This document shows positions 49,058 through 56,274 of a stretch of DNA of 64,000 nt, one piece after another (within the stretch, counting starts at the first letter, position 1; each line of letters opens with the position of its first letter). A program made the translations under genes and the position numbers. Below the pieces are notes generated by a model. That model made no database searches. It worked only from the letters and a program-made list of their open reading frames with translations, and had not been told where the DNA came from. This DNA is from UBA4720 sp038227135 (lineage in GTDB: Bacteria; Gemmatimonadota; Gemmatimonadetes; Gemmatimonadales; Gemmatimonadaceae), in assembly GCA_038227135.1 (NCBI GenBank), contig JBBRQC010000001.1, positions 146,175 through 210,174 of the forward strand, in the 5' to 3' direction.

Positions 49058-49830
49058 GCCCTTCGAGCCGCGGCTCGCCCGGCGTCACGGCGGTGATCGC
49101 GGCCCACGATGAATCCGCGAACATCGAAGCCTGTATCGCGAGCGTCGACTGGGCGAGCGAGGTGATAGTTGTGGAGAATGACTCGAGCGACGATACGGTA
49201 GCGCGGGCCACGGCCGCCGGGGCGACGGTGATCAGCCCTCCGTTCACAACGATCGGCGGGGCGCGGAATCAGGCAATCGTGAGAGCGAAGACCCCGTGGA
49301 TTCTCGTGCTCGACGCAGATGAGCGCTGCACTCCGGAGCTGGCGCACGAGCTCCAGGACACAATCACCACTTCGAGCTCAGTGGCGTACCGCGTTCCGCG
49401 GCGCAACTTCTTTCTTGGCACCGAGATCCGACACGGCGGGTGGGGACGCGGAAAGGACAAACCGGTCCGCCTGTTCCGGCGCGAGCTCCGTTACAACGCG
49501 AACCAGGTTCACGAGCACGTCGATATTCCGGAGGGGGCGGCCGTGGGGGAGGTGAAGAATTCGCTTCTTCATTACACGTATACCTCTCTCGACCAGTATT
49601 TTGAGAAGTTCGACAGATACAGCCGCTGGTGGGCTGAACAGAATTATGCCAGGGGCCGGCGGGGCACAGCGGGTGCGGTGTTCTTCAAGCCGCCGGCGAG
49701 ATTCGTGAGAATGTATCTGTGGAAGGGAGGGTTTCGCGATGGCGCCCGCGGACTCATCCTGGCCGCTCTCGCGGCAGCGAGCGTGATGGCGAAATACGCG
49801 CGACTCTGGGAACGATCGATCCGTAAATGA
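49054..49830 (+). CDS. Glycosyltransferase family 2, LPS-core type (WaaE-like)
   Basis: 258 residues. GT-A fold: VTAVIAAHDESANIEACIAS, SEVIVVENDSSDDTV, and the metal-binding WILVLDADERCTPEL; then the WaaE/KdtX-like part with VRLFRRELRYNANQVHEHV and SLLHYTYTSLDQYFEKFDRY. Members add beta-glucose to the inner LPS core. The GTG start overlaps the preceding stop by four bases. C-terminal amphipathic segment around GARGLILAALAAASVM may touch the membrane. Confidence 0.85.
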   Translation: MSPSSRGSPGVTAVIAAHDESANIEACIASVDWASEVIVVENDSSDDTVARATAAGATVISPPFTTIGGARNQAIVRAKTPWILVLDADERCTPELAHELQDTITTSSSVAYRVPRRNFFLGTEIRHGGWGRGKDKPVRLFRRELRYNANQVHEHVDIPEGAAVGEVKNSLLHYTYTSLDQYFEKFDRYSRWWAEQNYARGRRGTAGAVFFKPPARFVRMYLWKGGFRDGARGLILAALAAASVMAKYARLWERSIRK

Positions 49831-49851
49831 CAGCTGAGCGTCGGCAGTAAC

Positions 49852-50814
49852 ATGAAAGTCCTCATCATCGGCAACCACCACTCGTGGAGGATGGAGGCCG
49901 GGACCGAGCGCGCCCTCAAGCGAGCGGGGCACAAAACGCTTCTCGTGGACGATCGGCGCGCAAAACGGCTGATCGGCCGCAAGCTCACGCAGAGATGGGT
50001 GCTGTCGCAGGCGCGCCGCTTCAAGCCCGACTTCGTCATCCTCAGCAAGAGTCTGGGCCTCGATCTCGACACTGTGGCCGAGATCATCGACGGCAAGCCG
50101 AACTCGATGTGGTACCAGGATCCCCAGTGGTACAAAAGCACCTATCGCCCGGATGTCGCCCACATCGTCGCGGTGGGCAAGTTGTCGCAGACTTTTTTCG
50201 TCTCGGGGTTCGATGCCGAATGGAGAGCGCTCGGACTGCCGGCCAAATTCCTTCCGGCAGCCGGCGACCGGGACTTGAAGCCCGTTGCCCCCAAGCGAAA
50301 GTATCATTCGGATGTCGCGTTCATCGGCACGGGATACGACCCTTCGCGCGCGCAGTTTCTGCTGAAGGTCGCGAAGAAGTACGACATCAAGGTCTGGGGA
50401 AAAGGCTGGGAAAAATGGCGGAAGCCGCTCAACTGGAGCGGCCGCCCGGTCGAAGGAAAGGAGTTCGCCGCCGTCTGCTCCAGCTCCAACGTTTCGCTCG
50501 GCGTGAATCCCGATCGGGCGAAGGGAGGAAACGCGTACACATCCGACCGGACGTGGATGGTCATTCTTGCCGGCGGATTCTACCTTGGACACGGAACGCC
50601 TGGTCTCACCGAGCTGCTGCGCGCCGGAGATCACTGCGACTGGTACACGGATGTCGACGCGTGTCTCGCCAAGATCGACTACTACCTCAAGAACTCCGCG
50701 CAGCGAGAGCGCATCAGGCGCGAAGGACAGGTTTTCGTGCGCAACAACCACACGTTCGACCAACGAATCCACAATCTGCTTTCCGGCGAAGCGTTCGTGA
50801 ATCCACTGGCGTGA
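49852..50814 (+). CDS. CgeB-like glycosyltransferase
   Basis: 320 residues. MKVLIIGNHHSWRMEAGTER opens a GT-B fold; YHSDVAFIGTGYDPSRAQFL begins the C-terminal half, with GVNPDRAKGGNAYTSDRTWM and GGFYLGHGTPGLTELLRAG, the pattern of the spore-maturation CgeB/PF13524 group. Likely adds a sugar to the same glycolipid as its neighbours. About 20 bases separate it from the preceding gene. Confidence 0.75.
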   Translation: MKVLIIGNHHSWRMEAGTERALKRAGHKTLLVDDRRAKRLIGRKLTQRWVLSQARRFKPDFVILSKSLGLDLDTVAEIIDGKPNSMWYQDPQWYKSTYRPDVAHIVAVGKLSQTFFVSGFDAEWRALGLPAKFLPAAGDRDLKPVAPKRKYHSDVAFIGTGYDPSRAQFLLKVAKKYDIKVWGKGWEKWRKPLNWSGRPVEGKEFAAVCSSSNVSLGVNPDRAKGGNAYTSDRTWMVILAGGFYLGHGTPGLTELLRAGDHCDWYTDVDACLAKIDYYLKNSAQRERIRREGQVFVRNNHTFDQRIHNLLSGEAFVNPLA

Positions 50815-50818
50815 GTCA

Positions 50819-52006
50819 GTGAGGCACCTGTTCGTCACCCAGGATTACGCTCCCGACCTGGGCGGAATGGCGAGGATGCACGTCGAGCTCTGCCGCCGTT
50901 TCGGCGATGGCGATGAGACCATTATGAGCGTTTCCACGGTGGCGGCGGCGGGAGCCGGAAACTTCGACGAGCAGGAGAACTACAGGATCCATCGGCAGCC
51001 CTTTCCGTTCGGGCGGGCGAAAATCTTCTCCAACCAGCTCCGTTGGGCACATTGGCTGACGTCCGGCCGGTCACCGGATTTCGACGTGCTCCACTGCGGC
51101 AACATCAGGCCGGTCGGGTACGCGGTGCGGTGGGCGCACAGACGGCTCCGAGTTCCGTACCTGGTCTACGTCTATGGCGGGGATCTTCTGAAAGAAAGAA
51201 ACAAAGCGACGCGCAGCCTGCTGAAGCGTAAAACGGCCCGCTCGATTCTCGGGCACGCTTCTGGAATCGTGGCTATCTCCAAATGGAGCGCCGAGCTTGC
51301 TCGGGATGTGATGAATCAAGTCGGAATCCACGAACCGCCGCCAGTCGCCATAATAGAGCTCGGCACCGATCCGGTCAGATTCCATCCATCACGCGACACT
51401 GGTGCTCTGCGCCGACGCTGGGGAGTGGGGGACGCACCGGTCATTTTGACAGTCGCCCGCGTGGTGCCGCACAAGGGGCAGGATATGGGAATCCGCGCAG
51501 TAGCCGCACTCCGTCTGGATTTCCCCGATCTGCGCTACATCATCGTCGGTGAGGGGCCGGACGAAGCACGTCTACGCGCGCTCGCGACGGAGCTAAGAGT
51601 CTCCGACAGGGTCGGCTTCGTCGGTGCCATGCGAGACGACGAGCTTCCCGAAGCCTACGCGACGTCCACGATCTACCTAGGGGCGTCCCGCGTGGAGAGC
51701 GAGATCGATGCCGAAGGATTCGGCATCTCGTTCGTGGAAGCGGCTGCGTCGGGCATTCCATCAGTTGCGGGCGATTCAGGAGGAGTGCGCTCGGCGGTTC
51801 GCGATGGTGAGACCGGGATCGTCGTGCCGCCCAGCGATTCCGATGCGATCACGGATGGAATCCGGTCGCTGCTGCTTAACCCGGCCCGCCGCAAGCAGAT
51901 GGGCGCCACCGGACGACGCGCCGTGGAGACGCACTACAACTGGGATCGCGTTGCGCGGGATGCCCGCGAGTTCACCTATCGGGTCACCGGATCGGGAAAG
52001 CCGTGA
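50819..52006 (+). CDS. Glycosyltransferase, GT4 family
   Basis: 395 residues from GTG 50819. N-terminal LFVTQDYAPDLGGMARMHVE and C-terminal VILTVARVVPHKGQDMGIRA, RYIIVGEGPDEARLRALATE, GFGISFVEAAASGIPSVAGD (the E-x7-E motif) and GGVRSAVRDGETGIVVPP are classical GT4 elements. Stop overlaps the acyltransferase start (GTGA, 52003-52006). Fourth glycosyltransferase of the envelope cluster. Confidence 0.87.
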   Translation: MRHLFVTQDYAPDLGGMARMHVELCRRFGDGDETIMSVSTVAAAGAGNFDEQENYRIHRQPFPFGRAKIFSNQLRWAHWLTSGRSPDFDVLHCGNIRPVGYAVRWAHRRLRVPYLVYVYGGDLLKERNKATRSLLKRKTARSILGHASGIVAISKWSAELARDVMNQVGIHEPPPVAIIELGTDPVRFHPSRDTGALRRRWGVGDAPVILTVARVVPHKGQDMGIRAVAALRLDFPDLRYIIVGEGPDEARLRALATELRVSDRVGFVGAMRDDELPEAYATSTIYLGASRVESEIDAEGFGISFVEAAASGIPSVAGDSGGVRSAVRDGETGIVVPPSDSDAITDGIRSLLLNPARRKQMGATGRRAVETHYNWDRVARDAREFTYRVTGSGKP

Positions 52007-52965
52007 CTGACGCGAAGGCGACGCATCCGGACATGGCCCGCCGAACGCCCACGCTCGCTCATCGCGCCGAGTACTACACGATGCGCGCGACGATCGGTGC
52101 GCTGCGGGGACTGAGCTGGGACGCGGCCTGCCGGGTCGGTGAGCGGCTTGGCGCGCTCGGCTACCGTCCGCTGGGAATCAGAAAGCGCGTCGTCGAGCGC
52201 CAAATCGCCGCTGCCTTTCCCGACTTCGATCGCGAAGCGGTCAGGAAACTCGCCCGCGAATCCTACGAGCATCTGGGTCGCACGTTCATCGAGACTGCGT
52301 TACTCGATGGAATCGGCAAGGACGGCCTTCAGTCGCTGGTCGAAACGGTCGAAGGATGGGAGGAAGTCGAAGCCGTGATGTCGAAGGGGAAGGGGGCGGT
52401 GATGGTTACCGGCCACTTCGGCAACTGGGAGCTTGCCGGCGCTTATGTGGCCGCGCGCGGAATTCCGCTCGACGCGATCGTTCGCGGAATGGCCAATCCG
52501 TTGTTCGATGCGTTCATCAATCACACCCGCGAAGAGATGGGAATGACGATCGTCCACGATTCCGAGGCCGTGCGTCGGACGCCGCGATCGCTGCGCGCGG
52601 GTCGCGCGGTGGCGTTCGTTGCCGACCAGGGTGTTTTGGGCCTCGCATCCACCTTCGTTCCGTTCTTCGGGCGTCCCGCCAAGACTCCCCGTGGCGCGGC
52701 GGTATTCGCCTTGCGATTCGAGGTTCCGGTTTTGTTCGTCGTCGCCATTCGGAAGCCCAACGGTCGGTACCGGATAGTCGTCGAGCGAATCGAGGCGCGG
52801 CAGACGGGTGATCGGGATCGTGACGTGGACGCGATCGTCGCACGTTTTACGGAGCGTCTCGAGCACTGGGTGCGGGTCGTGCCCGCGCAATACTTCTGGC
52901 AGCATCGCAGGTGGAAGCGGCAGCCCCCGGACACGCCGGCGGCGCTCAGAGATCCATCCGCGTAA
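52003..52965 (+). CDS. LpxL/HtrB-like lipid A acyltransferase
   Basis: 320 residues. The catalytic H-x4-D/E motif is GHFGNWE within VMVTGHFGNWELAGAYVA; further ADQGVLGLASTFVPFFGRPA and RGAAVFALRFEVPVLFV match the LPLAT family of late lipid A acyltransferases, inner-membrane enzymes that add secondary acyl chains. Starts at GTG inside the preceding stop. Supports the lipid A interpretation of the exporter and glycosyltransferases. The DppC-type permease gene follows after 11 bases. Confidence 0.88.
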   Translation: MTDAKATHPDMARRTPTLAHRAEYYTMRATIGALRGLSWDAACRVGERLGALGYRPLGIRKRVVERQIAAAFPDFDREAVRKLARESYEHLGRTFIETALLDGIGKDGLQSLVETVEGWEEVEAVMSKGKGAVMVTGHFGNWELAGAYVAARGIPLDAIVRGMANPLFDAFINHTREEMGMTIVHDSEAVRRTPRSLRAGRAVAFVADQGVLGLASTFVPFFGRPAKTPRGAAVFALRFEVPVLFVVAIRKPNGRYRIVVERIEARQTGDRDRDVDAIVARFTERLEHWVRVVPAQYFWQHRRWKRQPPDTPAALRDPSA

Positions 52966-52976
52966 TAGAGGAGACG

Positions 52977-53837
52977 ATGCTCGATCCCAAGCAGCGACAG
53001 AGATTTCTTGGCGACAATCGCGCGCGGATAGGGATCGGGATCGTAGTCGTCATGACGCTCGCGGCGATCCTGGCGCCGCTCATCGCGCGTCAGAGCCCGA
53101 TCTCGATCGATCTCCAGCACATCCTCCAGCGTCCAACCGCGGACCACTGGCTGGGCACCGACATCCAGGGCCGTGACATCTGGTCGCGGCTCGTTTTCGG
53201 CGCGCGCGTGTCGCTCACAGTCGGTCTTATCTCGCAGGGAATCGCGCTTGTCCTCGGCGTGTCACTCGGCCTGCTGGCTGGATTCTACGGCAAATGGGTG
53301 GACGAGATCGTGATGCGGCTGGCGGACGTCACGCTCGCGTTCCCGACTTTACTTCTGCTCATTGCGATGGTCGCCGCGCTGCAGCCGTCGGAGGCGGTTG
53401 TGTTCGCTACCATCGGGATCGTCGGCTGGGCGGGCATGGCGCGGATCGTTCGCGGCCAGGTGCTCGTTGTCCGGCAGCTCGAATACATCCAGGCGATCAG
53501 AGCGCTCGGTGCCGGCGACCTGCGCATCATGATTCAGCATGTGCTGCCGAACGTCATCGCGCCGGTAGTCATCACGGCGACGCTTGGAGTCGCCGGCGCG
53601 ATAATGGCCGAGGCGGCGCTGTCGTTTCTCGGACTCGGTGTGCCGCCACCCGCGCCGAGCTGGGGGTCGATGATTGCAGACGGCCGGGATCTGTACCAAC
53701 TTCAGACCGCTCCGTGGACTTCCGTGTTTCCCGGAATTGCAATCGGAGCAGCGGTGCTGGGCTTCAATCTGCTCGGTGACGCGCTTAGAGATGCGCTGGA
53801 TCCCCGACAGTATTACCGGGCCAAGAAGGGAGCTTGA
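52977..53837 (+). CDS. DppC/OppC-type peptide ABC transporter permease
   Basis: 286 residues from ATG 52977 with GAGGAG just upstream; a longer frame overlaps the acyltransferase gene. N-terminal domain includes ARIGIGIVVVMTLAAILAPL, then WLGTDIQGRDIWSRLVFGAR and VSLTVGL, the DppC hallmark, and the coupling loop QAIRALGAGDLRIMIQHVLP. Six membrane segments. No DppB, binding protein or ATPase gene is adjacent; a DppB and binding-protein pair sits at 4083-6561. Could pair with it or be an orphan. Confidence 0.88.
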   Translation: MLDPKQRQRFLGDNRARIGIGIVVVMTLAAILAPLIARQSPISIDLQHILQRPTADHWLGTDIQGRDIWSRLVFGARVSLTVGLISQGIALVLGVSLGLLAGFYGKWVDEIVMRLADVTLAFPTLLLLIAMVAALQPSEAVVFATIGIVGWAGMARIVRGQVLVVRQLEYIQAIRALGAGDLRIMIQHVLPNVIAPVVITATLGVAGAIMAEAALSFLGLGVPPPAPSWGSMIADGRDLYQLQTAPWTSVFPGIAIGAAVLGFNLLGDALRDALDPRQYYRAKKGA

Positions 53838-54106
53838 TGAGCGCGGACACCGGCGACGAGTACAGGTCCAGTTACTTCGACAAGCACGGCCCCGAAGCCG
53901 CGAGCCATTGGACAATCGCGAGCTTCCTTTTGATTCCTACCGTAGGTGGAGCCTTGGTTGGGACCACCTACTTTGCGCATCAAGGCTACTCGGCGGGAGG
54001 CGTGCTTGCAAGCGCTCTCGTTGACACATATCCGGAGACCGAGGTAGCGGAGCGTGCGCGTGCAGGTCTTGTGAATCTCAAGAGCCAGCTCGGCGCGACC
54101 GAGTAA
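53837..54106 (+). CDS. Small unknown membrane protein
   Basis: 89 residues; ATG 53837 overlaps the stop of the permease gene by one base (TGATG). A hydrophobic stretch at about residues 25-52 (IASFLLIPTVGGALVGTTYF) forms one or two membrane segments; the C-terminal helix is charged (EVAERARAGLVNLKSQLG). No family recognised. Coupling with DppC suggests an accessory role, which is inference only. Confidence 0.6.
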   Translation: MSADTGDEYRSSYFDKHGPEAASHWTIASFLLIPTVGGALVGTTYFAHQGYSAGGVLASALVDTYPETEVAERARAGLVNLKSQLGATE

Positions 54107-54133
54107 GGCAATTCTTTCAGAGCGAGGGTGACC

Positions 54134-54895
54134 ATGCTGCTCCAAGCCACTGCCCAAATGCCCGTTCAAACGACTGTTGTCCACCCGTCGTTCACCGACA
54201 CGCTGGTAACGTCGTTCCGCGACGCGTTCTCGATGGTGCTGAGCGCGATCCCGCGCATCCTTGCGTTCATCATCATCGTCGCGATCGGGTGGTTCGTTTC
54301 CTCGCTGCTCGCGAAGGCAGTCGTGGGACTTCTGCGCGCGATTCGATTCGACGAGCTCATGCGAAGGTCCGGACTCGCGGATTTCATGGCGAAAATGGGC
54401 ACAGGTATCGACTCTGCCGGAATCGTGGCGGGAATCGTCAAATGGATCGTGCGTGTCGTGGTGCTGCTCGTGGCGTTCGACACGTTGGGTCTGCCGGCCG
54501 TCTCCGATGTCATGAGACAGCTGCTGCTCTGGCTGCCGAATCTCGTGGTGGCAATCTTCGTCCTGTTTATCGGGGGGATTGCGGCACGCGCGCTGGGGAA
54601 CGTCGTGCGCGGTGCTACCGCGGAAGGAGGATTCTCCAATCCGGAGACTCTGGCGAACGTCTCGCGAACGGCCGTGTGGTCATTCGCGGTGGTGGTTGCG
54701 GTCAATCAGCTTGGGATCGCCACGAACCTGATCAACACCTTGTTCACCGGATTTGTGGGAGCGCTCGCCATCGCGCTCGGTCTGGCATTTGGTCTGGGAG
54801 GCCGCGACCTGGCATCGCGCACGCTGGAGAACTGGTACGATCAGGCGCAGGAAGCCAAGCCGAAGTCGAGGAGATCGCGGGCGTCAGAGGAATAG
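54134..54895 (+). CDS. Mechanosensitive-channel-like (conserved TM helix) protein
   Basis: 253 residues from ATG 54134 (GAGG upstream; a GTG two codons earlier is possible). About five hydrophobic helices, including ILAFIIIVAIGWFVSSLLAK, VVVLLVAFDTLGLPAVS, LVVAIFVLFIGGIAARALGN, and a final GALAIALGLAFGLGGRDLAS. The last of these matches the pore-lining helix and GxxGRDLA turn of MscS-type proteins, but the large cytoplasmic cage is missing, leaving only a charged tail. This is typical of the short 'conserved TM helix' group. Ends at a hairpin terminator. Confidence 0.75.
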   Translation: MLLQATAQMPVQTTVVHPSFTDTLVTSFRDAFSMVLSAIPRILAFIIIVAIGWFVSSLLAKAVVGLLRAIRFDELMRRSGLADFMAKMGTGIDSAGIVAGIVKWIVRVVVLLVAFDTLGLPAVSDVMRQLLLWLPNLVVAIFVLFIGGIAARALGNVVRGATAEGGFSNPETLANVSRTAVWSFAVVVAVNQLGIATNLINTLFTGFVGALAIALGLAFGLGGRDLASRTLENWYDQAQEAKPKSRRSRASEE

Positions 54896-54903
54896 CACCC
54901 AAT

Positions 54904-54939
54904 GCGAGAAGAGCAGGGCTTCCGCCTTGCTCTTCTCGC
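54904..54939. terminator. Bidirectional hairpin terminator
   Basis: Stem GCGAGAAGAGCA paired with TGCTCTTCTCGC, extended inward by a G-T pair and GGC/GCC to a TTCC loop, 16 pairs in all. It lies between the convergent channel-like gene and tyrS. A T-rich stretch (CTCTTCG TTTC) follows on the plus side. Confidence 0.82.
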
Positions 54940-54947
54940 TCTTCGTT

Positions 54948-56204
54948 TCAGCCGACGCGCACGAGCCCGTAGTCGCGCGCGCCCTTCCGCAGCAAATGGT
55001 ATCGCCCAGCGAGTGGCTTCGCTGATGCCAGCTCTGTATCTGCGCTTGCACGCTGCCCGTTGAGATAGACTCCACCCTGCTCGATCAGCCTGCGGGCCGC
55101 ACCTTTCGACGCAGCGAGCTTCAGAGTCACCAGCGCGTCCAGCAATCCGGGCGCCTCACGCGACTCTGCGAACGGGACCTCTTCGCTCAAAGCTCGCAAC
55201 ACCGACTCGGTGAGCGATGTCGGATCGGCCTTGCCGAACAGCACCCGGGATACCTCTTCCGCCACTCGCGCGGCCTCTTGGCCGTGCACACGAGCAGTCA
55301 TGTCGCGAGCAAGCGCCTGCTGTGCTTCCCGCTTTTCGGGCGCCGCGCTGAGCAGTTTTTCGAGCGCCTCGATCTCCTCGCGCGGCACGAGCGTGAACAA
55401 GCGCAGGTATTTGCCCGCATCCCGATCGTCGACGTTGATCCAGTACTGATAGAACTTGTAGGGCGATGTACGCGCCGCATCGAGCCACACCGCTCCCGCT
55501 TCGGTCTTGCCGAACTTGGTCCCGCTCGCTGTCGTGACCAGCGGCATCGTCAACGCGTGCGCCGTCTTTCCCGCCACGCGGCGAATCAGCTCGAGTCCCG
55601 CCGTGATGTTTCCCCACTGGTCGCTGCCGCCGATCTGGAGGGTCACTCCCTCACGGCGGTGGAGCTCCAGAAAATCGTAAGCCTGGAGCAGCATGTAGGA
55701 GAACTCGGTGAACGAGATACCGCCTTCGATGCGCGACTGCACCGAATCCTTCGCCAGCATGTAATTCACGGTGAAGTGCTTGCCGACGTCGCGCATGAAC
55801 TCCACGGCCTTGAGCGGCCGCAACCACGCGGCGTTGTCCCTCATCCGCGCGGCTTTCGGTCCGCTGAAATCGAGAAAGCGCTCGAGCTGCTTCTCGATCG
55901 CCCGCGAATTCTTTTCTATTTCTTCCGCCGAGACGAGCTGACGCTCGGAGGTCTTGCCGCTGGGATCGCCGATTAGGCCGGTTCCGCCCCCAACCAAAAC
56001 AATTGGGCGATGCCCCTCGCGCTGCAAATGCGCAAGTCCCATCACCGGCACGAGATGGCCCACGTGGAGGCTGTCTGCTGTCGGATCGAACCCCGCATAC
56101 GCGCTCACGGAATCCGTTGCGAGTGCGTCCGCCAACCCGTCCGTGTGTTGATAGACCATTCCGCGCCAGGACAGCTCGTCCAGCAGCGAATTCTTGGAGT
56201 GCAT
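54948..56204 (-). CDS. tyrS: Tyrosyl-tRNA synthetase
   Basis: 418 residues. Class I motifs: AGFDPTADSLHVGHLVPVMG (HIGH-like HVGH) and GTKFGKTEAGAVWLD (KMSKS-like KFGKT), with QIGGSDQWGNITAG for tyrosyl-adenylate; a C-terminal S4 RNA-binding domain (GAARRLIEQGGVYLNGQRAS) binds tRNA. Charges tRNA-Tyr in the cytoplasm. Transcribed away from the PBP gene, 70 bases apart. Confidence 0.96.
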   Translation of the reverse strand: MHSKNSLLDELSWRGMVYQHTDGLADALATDSVSAYAGFDPTADSLHVGHLVPVMGLAHLQREGHRPIVLVGGGTGLIGDPSGKTSERQLVSAEEIEKNSRAIEKQLERFLDFSGPKAARMRDNAAWLRPLKAVEFMRDVGKHFTVNYMLAKDSVQSRIEGGISFTEFSYMLLQAYDFLELHRREGVTLQIGGSDQWGNITAGLELIRRVAGKTAHALTMPLVTTASGTKFGKTEAGAVWLDAARTSPYKFYQYWINVDDRDAGKYLRLFTLVPREEIEALEKLLSAAPEKREAQQALARDMTARVHGQEAARVAEEVSRVLFGKADPTSLTESVLRALSEEVPFAESREAPGLLDALVTLKLAASKGAARRLIEQGGVYLNGQRASADTELASAKPLAGRYHLLRKGARDYGLVRVG

Positions 56205-56274
56205 GCGGGGAAGATAGGGACGCCCGACCGCGGTGTCACCTTCGGTGTATCACAGTTATCTTTTTTTACTCCGC

